Source: Candidatus Nitrosopelagicus sp.
Lineage (GTDB): Archaea; Thermoproteota; Nitrososphaeria; Nitrososphaerales; Nitrosopumilaceae
Direction: 5' to 3'
DNA length: 64,000 nt
NCBI GenBank assembly: GCA_028345575.1
Contig: JAOMDR010000001.1
Span: 1-64,000 of the forward strand
Shown: in pieces, positions 52,960 through 61,464 of the stretch
Numbering within the stretch: the stretch's first letter is position 1
How the letters are laid out: every line of letters starts with the position of its first letter
The notes under the pieces: generated by a model
Seen by the model: only the letters and a program-made list of their open reading frames with translations
The model's database searches: none
What the model was told of the DNA's origin: nothing
Program-made: the position numbers and the translations under genes

Positions 52960-53181
52960 CTAACGAAATCTTCCAAAAAACTTTTTGAATTTACTGGAAC
53001 CTGGTCCTCCATCTCTGATTACTTTTTTTTCACCAAACTTTTTTGCTCTTATCACTGTTAATTTTACGCAACGATGATCTTCTGGAAGTCTATGTTCATC
53101 ACAAAATGGATCTTTACAATATGTGCACTCAAACGGAATATCTACCATGTCGCCACAATATGCACAATTTTCTGGTTTCAT
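52960..53181 (-). CDS. AN1-type zinc finger protein
   Basis: A 73-residue protein with the AN1 pattern: NCAYCG, then FECTYCKDPFCDEHRLPEDH, then RCVKL, supplying Cys and His for two zinc ions. The rest is a basic tail (KKFGEKKVIRDG, KKFFGRFR). AN1 fingers mediate protein binding, in eukaryotes with ubiquitin or stress systems; the archaeal role is unknown. It lies downstream of the HEPN-like gene on the same strand. Confidence 0.85.
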   Translation of the reverse strand: MKPENCAYCGDMVDIPFECTYCKDPFCDEHRLPEDHRCVKLTVIRAKKFGEKKVIRDGGPGSSKFKKFFGRFR

Positions 53182-53211
53182 AATATCAAATAGATTTTTT
53201 CTCTAATAAAT

Positions 53212-53640
53212 TTACAACATTTTCTCTAATGCTGTAAATGTGCTGATAACACAAACTCTATACTTTTCGAATTTTGTAGTTGAATTTGTATGAGATGTAC
53301 CAAGATAATCTAATTCTCTGATATTGTTTCCAATCGCTTTTTCATCAGGTTTCAATCTGTGTGCATATCTATTTCTTATACTATTAATCAAGCGAACATT
53401 TTTCTTTACGTTGCCTTTTAGTAGACCTGATTTTTCTAGTATCAAGTATTTTTGTGTCCACATAATCATTGGATCATCTAATGCTTCTAAAGGAATATTG
53501 AATTTCTTTTCTAATATTTTCTCTAACATCCTTTCGATACAGACTTGTCCAACTAGAAACAACTCATGTACGTTATCTACTTCTAATATTTTCTCTAATT
53601 CTTTTTTTGATGGTGCCCACATTGGTGCTTTTTTACCCAT
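53212..53640 (-). CDS. HEPN-like small protein
   Basis: A 142-residue helical protein. SIRNRYAHRLKPDEKA contains Arg-x4-His within RNRYAH, the catalytic motif of HEPN ribonucleases and of DUF4145-like proteins; VCIERMLEKILEKKFNIPLEAL precedes it. HEPN proteins act as toxins, RNA-cleaving effectors or scaffolds. No nucleotidyltransferase (MNT) antitoxin is adjacent; neighbours are the AN1 gene and cbiE. The gene is 2 bases upstream of nothing else on that strand but the AN1 gene 30 bases on. Nuclease activity is only inferred. Confidence 0.65.
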   Translation of the reverse strand: MGKKAPMWAPSKKELEKILEVDNVHELFLVGQVCIERMLEKILEKKFNIPLEALDDPMIMWTQKYLILEKSGLLKGNVKKNVRLINSIRNRYAHRLKPDEKAIGNNIRELDYLGTSHTNSTTKFEKYRVCVISTFTALEKML

Positions 53641-53642
53641 GA

Positions 53643-54341
53643 CTATTCAAAATTGATATACGATTCAAGTGTTGCTTGATTAAATACCATTACGGAGAGG
53701 TCTGAAAACTCTTTGTCTTCTAATTGATCGACCATCCCTTCAAAACTAGTCTCATTTTCTGTAGTTATTGATTCATAGACATGTACTTTCATCTTCGATG
53801 TATCAAATCCATTTTTTTTCAAATATTTTGCAATCTCAGATTGCATGAAGTGTTTCTCTGGAACTTTTGGCCATGGTCTTGGAACAAGTATAACACTGTA
53901 TCCATCAATCAATGCTTTTTGTAATTCTAATTTCTTCTCTTCTATTGATGTTGAAATATGCATCGTAATCACTTTTGACTTGTCAGTTGGAACTTTTGCA
54001 CGTGATGCAGCAACCTGTGTTGAGCTAATGCCCGGAATTATTTCAACTTCATCATAAATTTCAATTAATCTATCTACAACTTCAGATTCTGAAAAATTGA
54101 CATCACCTGTGAATGGAACTAGTATTGTATGATTATCTTCTTTAGCAATTTTTTGATATGCCTCTTCTTGATTCTGCATTGTTACTTCAAGTATTTTTTT
54201 GTCGTTAACATATTCTTGAATTGTTTTTATTGTGTAACCATATCCAATCACAACATCACATTGTGATATTGCTTCTTTTACTATATCTGTAACATATTTT
54301 GGCGAACCTGGACCTACACCTACTGCAAAAACTTTATTCAT
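53643..54341 (-). CDS. cbiE: Cobalt-precorrin-7 C5-methyltransferase
   Basis: Adds the C5 methyl group in cobalamin synthesis, working with CbiT (1.2 kb). The 232-residue protein starts VFAVGVGPGSPKYVTD, the glycine-rich start of tetrapyrrole methylases, has DVVIGYGYT, VPFTGDVNFSESEVVD and EIIPGISSTQVAASRAKV, which are CbiE traits. It is separated by 52 kb from the other cbi genes of the window. It starts one base after the PH-like gene's stop. Confidence 0.87.
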   Translation of the reverse strand: MNKVFAVGVGPGSPKYVTDIVKEAISQCDVVIGYGYTIKTIQEYVNDKKILEVTMQNQEEAYQKIAKEDNHTILVPFTGDVNFSESEVVDRLIEIYDEVEIIPGISSTQVAASRAKVPTDKSKVITMHISTSIEEKKLELQKALIDGYSVILVPRPWPKVPEKHFMQSEIAKYLKKNGFDTSKMKVHVYESITTENETSFEGMVDQLEDKEFSDLSVMVFNQATLESYINFE

Positions 54342-54342
54342 T

Positions 54343-54846
54343 TTATTTTGTAACTCGTTGTTTTGATTTAATGAACTCTATACATGGTTTCCAATCAACA
54401 CTAAGATATTTTGTAGGATCTTTTATTGGATATTTTACCCAGTCTTGAACAATTGAAAAATCATACTTTTTCTCTTTACCATCTTCAATTGCTTTTATTG
54501 ATAATACACTACCCCATGTTTTTTCTTCTTCCCCAATTTCTAAAATATTATCAAATGTGATTTTACTGATATGTTTTCTCTTAACTTCTTCTAAATCAAC
54601 CTGTAAATCTTTTTCCTCATATCCATCTAATTTTTCAGTCATTGTATTTTTATTTTGTAATAACGTAACAATCTGTCTTTTACTTGCTGCACCCCACCAT
54701 TTTTTCATTCTTTCGGTTCTTTTCAGAAATATGAAGTGATTATCTGTTAATAGCAACATTCCTTCTTTTCCTCCAACACCAAAAAATGACTTTGATTCTC
54801 TCCAAACAGACATTAAATGTGTATGAATTTTTTCATCAAATTCCAT
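54343..54846 (-). CDS. Soluble PH-like-domain protein, unknown
   Basis: A 167-residue protein with a strand-rich start (GKEGMLLLTDNHFIFLKRTE), a Trp-containing loop (MKKWWGAASKR) and a later strand-helix pair (KHISKITFDNILEIGEEE, CIEFIKSKQRV). The pattern resembles a PH-like or bacterial PH domain but I cannot name a family. It is transcribed just before cbiE with a one-base gap, so the two are probably coexpressed. Confidence 0.65.
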   Translation of the reverse strand: MEFDEKIHTHLMSVWRESKSFFGVGGKEGMLLLTDNHFIFLKRTERMKKWWGAASKRQIVTLLQNKNTMTEKLDGYEEKDLQVDLEEVKRKHISKITFDNILEIGEEEKTWGSVLSIKAIEDGKEKKYDFSIVQDWVKYPIKDPTKYLSVDWKPCIEFIKSKQRVTK

Positions 54847-54921
54847 AGAACAACTTGAAAAATGGATCGTTAAAAGTCAATTGCAGATCTAATTTTTATT
54901 ATACATATAATTTTCACATTC

Positions 54922-56532
54922 ATGAACGGAAAATTCTTTTCTATACTTTTTACATTATTGATAATTACCATCACTCCTCATGCTTTTGCAGAATATGAGG
55001 ATACAATTGTAGTATTAGAGACTGATTCTGGACGATTAATTATAGAATTTTTCCCTCAATTTGCACCAAACCATGTTGAAAATTTTGTAACATTGTCTGA
55101 AGATGGATTTTACACAGGAACTATTTTTCATCGTATAATTGAAGGGTTTATGATACAAGGTGGTGATCCTAAATCCGCAGATGATTCAGCATCAATGTCT
55201 GAATGGGGAACAGGTGATCCTGGTTACTCCATTGACGCAGAATTTAACAATATTGAACATAAACGAGGAATAGTTTCAATGGCACGTTCTGCAGATCCTA
55301 ATAGTGCAGGTTCACAATTTTTCATTGTTCACAAGGATTCAAACTTTCTTGATGGGCAATATACTGTATTTGGTAGAATTTTAACAGATGAAAGTTTTGA
55401 AACGCTAGATAGAATTGCAACAATGAATACTGCCCCAAATGACCAACCAATGGATGCATGGAAAGCTATCATAAAAAATGTTCAAGTTATAGATCGTTCT
55501 GAATTATCAAATTTACCAGAATATGTAACCCCAGTAACTACTGATGAAGGAAATGCTCTCATAGCTCCTACGACAAGTCAACCAAACTCTTTTCCTGAGT
55601 ATGGATTATCTTTCACATCTCCTGCAGGTTGGTTAGTTCAAACACCTCCACCATCCGGTACTAGTCCGGACATAGTTGTAGTTGGTCCAAAAACATCTAC
55701 ATCAGCTCCTGCGGTATCTTTTGCCATTACTCGTCAAGATGTTACAATTGACGAAGCAATAAATGGACTGAGACAACAAGTTACTCCTATGATCGAAACA
55801 GGAGCATTATCAATTGTAAGTGAAGAAGGTACTCAAATTAAAGGAAATGATGCATACCATCTAAAAGCAATTGGTCATTTTGAAAATAGAGAAGGGATAG
55901 AAATGAACATTGGTTTTTCAACTCTTCTAATAAAAGTAGATGATATGTTTTACACTGTTCAATATACAAATAATTTAGAAAGTCATGATAGACAATCTAA
56001 TTATTATGATGACATTGTAAATTCGATAGAGTTCACTAACATTGATTTTGCAAAAGTTCCTGTTGGAACTGATTCTTCATTGTCAGATGACACCAATGTA
56101 CAGAATGATCCTACTGGTGGTTATTCAGGTACATTAGATACTCAAGAAGAAGGTGGCGGATGTCTAATCGCAACTGCAGCATTTGGTTCTGAAATGGCAC
56201 CACAAGTTCAATTCTTAAGAGAAATTAGAGATAACACAGTAATGACAACACAATCCGGTACAGCATTCATGACCGGCTTCAACCAATTCTACTACTCTTT
56301 CTCACCAGCAGTTGCTGACTTAGAAAGAGAAAACCCAGTCTTCAAAGAAGCAGTCAAAGTTACACTAACTCCAATGTTAACATCACTAACATTACTCAAC
56401 TATGTTGAAGTTGATACAGAAGAAGAGATGCTAGGATACGGAATTAGTATAATCCTACTTAACATCGGAATGTACTTTGTAGCACCGGCAGCAGCAATCG
56501 TTGCAATAAAGAATAGAATTAAACAACAATAA
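54922..56532 (+). CDS. Secreted cyclophilin-type peptidyl-prolyl isomerase with CFI-box-like C-terminus
   Basis: A 536-residue exported protein. Signal peptide ILFTLLIITITPHAFAEY; cyclophilin domain 30-195 with FFPQFAPNHVENFVTLS, FHRIIEGFMIQGGDP, SMARSADPNSAGSQFFI and QYTVFGRI, so isomerase residues are intact. A middle alpha/beta domain (215-380) resembles PsbP/lipoprotein-type domains. From about 410, GGGCLIATAAFGSEMAPQVQ begins a C-terminal region like the CFI-box-CTERM domain, ending in a membrane helix and KNRIKQQ. This last 110-codon part uses more C-rich codons than the rest, as if shared or exchanged between genes. Confidence 0.88.
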   Translation: MNGKFFSILFTLLIITITPHAFAEYEDTIVVLETDSGRLIIEFFPQFAPNHVENFVTLSEDGFYTGTIFHRIIEGFMIQGGDPKSADDSASMSEWGTGDPGYSIDAEFNNIEHKRGIVSMARSADPNSAGSQFFIVHKDSNFLDGQYTVFGRILTDESFETLDRIATMNTAPNDQPMDAWKAIIKNVQVIDRSELSNLPEYVTPVTTDEGNALIAPTTSQPNSFPEYGLSFTSPAGWLVQTPPPSGTSPDIVVVGPKTSTSAPAVSFAITRQDVTIDEAINGLRQQVTPMIETGALSIVSEEGTQIKGNDAYHLKAIGHFENREGIEMNIGFSTLLIKVDDMFYTVQYTNNLESHDRQSNYYDDIVNSIEFTNIDFAKVPVGTDSSLSDDTNVQNDPTGGYSGTLDTQEEGGGCLIATAAFGSEMAPQVQFLREIRDNTVMTTQSGTAFMTGFNQFYYSFSPAVADLERENPVFKEAVKVTLTPMLTSLTLLNYVEVDTEEEMLGYGISIILLNIGMYFVAPAAAIVAIKNRIKQQ

Positions 56533-58147
56533 GACCAATTTTTATCAAAAATTCAATTCCTGTTGCAAATGTTTTATCATCAATCTGTCCTTTTGCCCAC
56601 CATCCAGCGTTAGTTTTGATCCATTCAGGAACATTAGATTCAACCATTGATTCAGTTTCAATAACTGGAACAACAATAATTTGTTCTTTTATCAAAAATT
56701 CAATTCCATCAATAAATGCGGAGTCTGGTATTTCTCCATCTGCCCACCATCCAGCATTATTTTTCACCCAATTAGGTACTTGATAATCCGATTTTACAGT
56801 AGATTTTCTATCTACAATTAACGGAAATTCCATATTTGCAACTTTACTTCCATCTAATTTTTCAAATTTTAAAATAATTAATCCGGACACATCTGATGGA
56901 ATATTCCATTCAAAATCATTTTTGTTTGATGGCCTGCTTTCATTTGATTTGTTATCCGAACTTACATTACTCTTTGAGAAAATTTTTTCATCATTATGGA
57001 ATATTTTTAATTCGTAAGGTACTGAAATTGGTCTATCTTTCAAAAATGTATCTAAAATATCATAACGTATTACTGTATATTCTCCAGATCTTAATTCTTT
57101 AGTCCACCACAAATTAACTTTAAACTGACCATTTTCTGTTACACCTGATAACGGTAAATCACTTTCAGGATTTACTGTCATTGTAATTTTATTTTCACTA
57201 AACTCATTGTTTGAAAAAATTTCTTGTAACTCTTTTTGACTCACCACAATATGTACAATTCTATCGTCAGATGAAAAATCATCAATGTTAATCATTGATT
57301 CAGGTAAGTCAAGTCCATTTAATGTTGCAACATACTTTGCAACTAAAAGATCACCAAATGTTTTTGGTACTAGAACTTCTTCATGTATGACGGTTGTTTG
57401 ATCAATAGTTTCTTGATTCCATTCAAATGGAAATGAAAATGTAATCTCTTTTGTCTCAAAATTATAATCAAATTCTGTTATTTGATCAAAAAATGTAACA
57501 ATTCCTAACTCCTGTTTACCATAGTTAACATCATTAATTTCATATCGTGTTGTTTCTTCTATTGAAATTCCAAGTTCATAATATGGGGGATCAGTTAAAA
57601 CATTATCGTAACTATTAATTGTAATTACTGAAATTTCAAACTCATACAATCCTCCATTTTCAAAAATTTCTCCTTCAAAGTTATACTGTTCACTTGCCAA
57701 TCCAAAAAATGACGCAAACGTTTCACGCTCCATTACTTGCACTTGTTCATTATCCGATGGTGTTAGATTCATTATCAGTACGCCGTCATCTCGTTGAAAT
57801 GTTTCACTAATTATGACATTACCACTTTTGATTAAATTAACTTGGAATGTAACATTATCAATTGGTTTTACTTCGTTTGATTCAACGTACGTGAAAGTTT
57901 CAAAAAAGTCAATTGAAATTTGTCTGATTCCTTTTTCTTCTCCATCTACATCAGTGTAAATTGTTGATGAGTTTACTTCGAGTGTTCCTTCAACTACAAA
58001 TGGTTCATCTCCAAGACCATCATACATTACAATCGTCACTGGAGGCATTGTCTCAGATCCAAGGCCATGTCCATAGGAATCTGAAATATGTCCTACAACT
58101 AGTATCCCCAAAAGAAAAACTGGAATTACCAGAAATTTGGAATTCAT
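56519..58147 (-). CDS. Secreted beta-rich protein with two NAGWW repeats
   Basis: A 542-residue protein with a signal peptide (FLVIPVFLLGILVVGHIS) and a large strand-rich body without cysteines. The C-terminus carries two copies of a roughly 38-residue module: VPNWVKNNAGWWADGEIPDS ... (about 455-492) and VPEWIKTNAGWWAKGQIDDK ... (about 505-542), each ending in a GIEFLIK segment. This module is common on exported thaumarchaeal proteins and may anchor or localise them. Function of the body unknown. It overlaps the cyclophilin gene by 14 bases. Confidence 0.8.
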   Translation of the reverse strand: MNSKFLVIPVFLLGILVVGHISDSYGHGLGSETMPPVTIVMYDGLGDEPFVVEGTLEVNSSTIYTDVDGEEKGIRQISIDFFETFTYVESNEVKPIDNVTFQVNLIKSGNVIISETFQRDDGVLIMNLTPSDNEQVQVMERETFASFFGLASEQYNFEGEIFENGGLYEFEISVITINSYDNVLTDPPYYELGISIEETTRYEINDVNYGKQELGIVTFFDQITEFDYNFETKEITFSFPFEWNQETIDQTTVIHEEVLVPKTFGDLLVAKYVATLNGLDLPESMINIDDFSSDDRIVHIVVSQKELQEIFSNNEFSENKITMTVNPESDLPLSGVTENGQFKVNLWWTKELRSGEYTVIRYDILDTFLKDRPISVPYELKIFHNDEKIFSKSNVSSDNKSNESRPSNKNDFEWNIPSDVSGLIILKFEKLDGSKVANMEFPLIVDRKSTVKSDYQVPNWVKNNAGWWADGEIPDSAFIDGIEFLIKEQIIVVPVIETESMVESNVPEWIKTNAGWWAKGQIDDKTFATGIEFLIKIGLIVV

Positions 58148-58228
58148 ACCATTATTCGATCATTTCTATAATTAACTGATATTACATAATCATCTCAGGC
58201 TCGGTTTAGGCATGAATAAACAATTAGG

Positions 58229-58237
58229 ATTATAAAC
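58229..58237 (+). promoter_or_regulatory. TATA box of tfb
   Basis: ATTATAAAC, centred about 28 bases before the ATG at 58261, so the mRNA should start within a few bases of the start codon. It lies in the 113-base gap shared with the divergent secreted-protein gene. Confidence 0.5.
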
Positions 58238-58260
58238 TAATTCTGTAATGGGTATACATT

Positions 58261-59172
58261 ATGGTTAATCAAGGCGCCTCAAAAGATGCTTGTCCACGTT
58301 GTGTCAAAGGCAAAATGGTCACAGATAATGAATCTGGCGAAATGTTTTGCTCCAAGTGTGGTTTTGTAATGTCAGAAAAACTACAAGAATCTGGTCCTGA
58401 ATGGCGTTCCTTTACACAAGATGAACATGGTGACAGAGCAAGAGCTGGTGCACCTACATCATTAACAATGCATGACATGGGTCTTGCAACTGTAATTAAT
58501 CCTGTAAACAAAGATGCATCTGGTAAACCACTTACTGCATCAATGAAAAATACAATTGAAAGATTAAGAACATGGGACAGTAGAAGTCAAGTTCATGAAC
58601 CAGTTGATAGAAACTTTAGACAAGCATTCAGTGAACTAAATAGATTAAAAGATAAACTCGCAATTTCAGAATCTGTTGTTGAAAAAGCAGCTTACATTTA
58701 TCGTAAAGCACTAGACAAAGGTCTTGTAAGAGGACGTTCAATCTCTGCATTAATGGCATCTGCATTGTATGCTGCATGTCGTGATACAGAAACACCAAGA
58801 AATCTTAAAGACGTTGAAATTGCTGCAAACATCAAAAGAAAAGATATCGCACGTTGTTATCGTTTACTTGTAAAAGAATTAGATCTAAAAATGCCTGTTA
58901 CTGATTCAGTACAGTGTGTTGCAAGAATTGCAAGTAAAATTGGTATTGCAGAAAAAACAAAACGTTATGCAATCAAGGTCTTAAAAATTGCACAAGATAA
59001 TGAAGCATCTGCTGGAAAAGATCCAATGGGATTAGCAGCAGCAGCACTATACCTATCATGTGTCAAAAATGGTGAAGATAAAACACAACGTGACATTGCA
59101 GAAGCTGCAAATGTTACTGAAGTTACAATCCGAAACCGCTACAAAGGCTTAAAAGAATCTATAGACGTATAA
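58261..59172 (+). CDS. tfb: Transcription initiation factor B
   Basis: Archaeal TFIIB homologue, bridging TBP-bound promoter and RNA polymerase. The 303-residue protein has a zinc ribbon (CPRCVKGKM...CSKCGFV, residues 11-40), the B-finger/reader region (EWRSFTQDEHGDRARAGAPT) and two cyclin folds (about 110-200 and 205-300), the second ending TEVTIRNRYKGLKE. Thaumarchaea usually have several TFBs; which paralogue is unknown. It is convergent with the antiporter gene, 5 bases apart. Confidence 0.93.
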   Translation: MVNQGASKDACPRCVKGKMVTDNESGEMFCSKCGFVMSEKLQESGPEWRSFTQDEHGDRARAGAPTSLTMHDMGLATVINPVNKDASGKPLTASMKNTIERLRTWDSRSQVHEPVDRNFRQAFSELNRLKDKLAISESVVEKAAYIYRKALDKGLVRGRSISALMASALYAACRDTETPRNLKDVEIAANIKRKDIARCYRLLVKELDLKMPVTDSVQCVARIASKIGIAEKTKRYAIKVLKIAQDNEASAGKDPMGLAAAALYLSCVKNGEDKTQRDIAEAANVTEVTIRNRYKGLKESIDV

Positions 59173-59177
59173 AGCAA

Positions 59178-60641
59178 TTATTTATCTTTTGTTTCTGTAA
59201 CAAATCCACCTGAACCTTCTGGTGGTGGAATTTTCTTTGCTCCGCCTAATCCAATTGTTGTAATTATCACAGATGTTAGTATGATGAAAAATATTATCTG
59301 TGGATAGGCTTCACCATTTTGCAATCCCATTGTAAGCGGTATTGTAGCTAGTACCGCAGCAGCTAATCCTCTTGGAATCATTACAGATGTAACTTTCTTA
59401 TCTAATCTAGAAAATCCGCGCACAAGCGCTGTATGCGTGATAATGATTCTTCCAACGTAAATCGCCACCGCCGCTATTACTCCAAATATTACATATTCAA
59501 TTTGACCAAAGCTTGCTAGTAGTCCTACGAAGACGAAGAAGAACGCTCTAACAATGAATGTAACCTGACTGTGAAGTGAGTTATCTATGGTATGCTCTGG
59601 CAGTTTAATTCGTAATTTTTTGAGCAGATATTTTTTGTTTCCAAGCATTAATCCAAATACAAGTGCTGTTAATGCTCCAGATTCTCCAAATGAGTTTGCC
59701 AAGAAGAATAGTAAAAACAAAACACCTAGTGTGAGCATGTAGTTGTGCTGTGCATTACTTAACTTGGAAATGATAAACATCCATGGAATTCCTACTCCGA
59801 ATCCAAGTATCAAACCGACAGCAATTGCTCTTCCAAGTGTTTCACCTAAAAGATCGATACTGAATGAACCTGATAGTACCGCTTCAAACAAAATGAATGC
59901 AACAATTGTTGATAAAATATCAGTTAACGCAGATTCAAAACTTAACATTGATTTTGCTTTGTCTGAAATTCTCAGTTTTCTGACCAAACCAAAAACAATG
60001 ATCGAGCTACTACCCCCCACTATAGTTCCAAGTAATATGCTGTCAAGCCATTCCCATCCTAAACCGTAATGGGCAAATGTTCCAACAGTTCCAACAGCTG
60101 CTGCAAATCCCAAAACTACAAGAATAACTGAAAAGTGTGCAGTCTTTAGAATTTGTCCAATCTTTAGATTATATCCGCCATCAAACATGATGATGATTAA
60201 TGCAAGTGCTGCAAAGTATGGAACGATTTCTATAACCGCGGCTGGTTGTACAATTCCAATTACCGGTCCAATCATAACTCCTAGTATCATCAAAAATGCA
60301 ATGTCTGGAATTCCAGTCTTTTTGAAAAATGCCTCACCTAGCACACCTAAAATAATTACAACACTTGCTGCAAGTAACAAAATTGGAGCAGATGCAATGA
60401 GCGAACCTTCTCCCATCGAAATCTCACCTATGAAACTTTGAATGTTTGCTAATCCATTCAGTATGATTTCCATGCCTGGATAATCGGAATCAACTTCCGG
60501 AAGCGGATTTCTCTCAAAATATGATCTGACTAAATCTCGAGCATTAGACTCTGCTAGCGCATCAGTATCGATTCTTGACAAAAACCCATCTTTGAACAGG
60601 TTTTGAAACTCCTCGAAAATACTCAGAAAAATCAAATTCAT
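59178..60641 (-). CDS. Cation/proton antiporter (CPA family)
   Basis: A 487-residue membrane protein with about twelve helices after a 75-residue N-terminal polar part. LMILGVMIGPVIGIV, IMFDGGYNLKIGQILKTAHF, LESALTDILSTIVAF-like SFESALTDILSTIVAF (with the Asp pair of CPA1/2 exchangers) and VMIPRGLAAAVLATIPL are family motifs. It probably exchanges Na+ or K+ for H+. No TrkA domain is attached at the C-terminus. The N-terminal 75 residues are not part of the canonical fold, so the true start could be later. Confidence 0.87.
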   Translation of the reverse strand: MNLIFLSIFEEFQNLFKDGFLSRIDTDALAESNARDLVRSYFERNPLPEVDSDYPGMEIILNGLANIQSFIGEISMGEGSLIASAPILLLAASVVIILGVLGEAFFKKTGIPDIAFLMILGVMIGPVIGIVQPAAVIEIVPYFAALALIIIMFDGGYNLKIGQILKTAHFSVILVVLGFAAAVGTVGTFAHYGLGWEWLDSILLGTIVGGSSSIIVFGLVRKLRISDKAKSMLSFESALTDILSTIVAFILFEAVLSGSFSIDLLGETLGRAIAVGLILGFGVGIPWMFIISKLSNAQHNYMLTLGVLFLLFFLANSFGESGALTALVFGLMLGNKKYLLKKLRIKLPEHTIDNSLHSQVTFIVRAFFFVFVGLLASFGQIEYVIFGVIAAVAIYVGRIIITHTALVRGFSRLDKKVTSVMIPRGLAAAVLATIPLTMGLQNGEAYPQIIFFIILTSVIITTIGLGGAKKIPPPEGSGGFVTETKDK

Positions 60642-60685
60642 GATATTTCAGCCTCATTAATGCTAATTTAAGATTGCATTATGAA

Positions 60686-61342
60686 TTATCTAGAAATCTG
60701 AGCACGCAATTTTTCATATGCTCTTGGGGCATCCTCTTCTTTGAGGACTATAACCAGGCCATCTTGTGTGAATAAGGCATCTGCCATATCGATTCCATTA
60801 TAATGCAAGATTTCAGTCACAAATGCCATAACATCAGAGCGACTATGATTCTCTGGAACTGCCACCTTGATTTTTGCCAATCCAGAATTGAATTGATTCT
60901 CTCTTGGCAAGGACTGAAAATGTCGTCTAACTCTGTCGCTATCTTCAGCTAAAATTCTAAACGAATCTCCAAATCTGAAAAACTCAGAATCTGTAAACTC
61001 TTTGTGGAACTCATTCAGCATCTTTGCCATCTCATCTCCTGCATCAGTCATATTCCATGATAGGCCCATAATTCCATCAGTTAGGGTTAATCTGGCATCT
61101 TTTAGAACCGGATCATCTATCATTTCATCTGTGGTCTCAAAAGAGTCAGCGTATCGCTTTATGGCAACTACTATGGTGTTGAGGTTCACAGGACCTCCCA
61201 TTGTTTTTTCAACATCAGCCTGAATTTTGACCGCTAATGCTGTAAAGTTAATCACATCCATTTTCATGCAGTCGTAAATTGAGCGGTTTCTAGTAATGAT
61301 TTCACGCACAACTTCAGGCATGGAAACACCGCTAGTTCTCAT
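60686..61342 (-). CDS. Regulatory protein with ACT-like C-terminal domain
   Basis: A 218-residue soluble protein. The first 60 residues (SMPEVVREIITRNRSIYDCM) look like a helical DNA-binding or dimer segment; the C-terminus has paired babb-like strands (LAKIKVAVPENHSRSDVMAF, GIDMADALFTQDGLVIVLKE) resembling an ACT domain that binds small molecules. Archaeal homologues are described as ACT-domain or aspartokinase-like proteins. Divergent from the Hsp20 gene over a 122-base operator region. Ligand unknown. Confidence 0.65.
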   Translation of the reverse strand: MRTSGVSMPEVVREIITRNRSIYDCMKMDVINFTALAVKIQADVEKTMGGPVNLNTIVVAIKRYADSFETTDEMIDDPVLKDARLTLTDGIMGLSWNMTDAGDEMAKMLNEFHKEFTDSEFFRFGDSFRILAEDSDRVRRHFQSLPRENQFNSGLAKIKVAVPENHSRSDVMAFVTEILHYNGIDMADALFTQDGLVIVLKEEDAPRAYEKLRAQISR

Positions 61343-61427
61343 AGAGTGTAATATATGAACAGATATAATAACATTATGTAATTTTAGATCGCTATTGTAA
61401 GTATATTCATGAATAGAAAATAAAACT

Positions 61428-61454
61428 TATATAATGTCATACCTATTACATTAT
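61428..61454 (+). promoter_or_regulatory. Hsp20 promoter with inverted-repeat operator
   Basis: TTATATAAT at 61428-61436 is the TATA box, centred about 33 bases before the ATG. ATAATGT (61431-61437) and ACATTAT (61448-61454) are perfect 7-base inverted arms with a 10-base spacer, overlapping the TATA box and reaching the expected transcription start. A third ACATTAT lies at 61371-61377. A repressor bound here would block initiation, suiting stress control. Confidence 0.6.
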
Positions 61455-61464
61455 AGAGGTAAAT

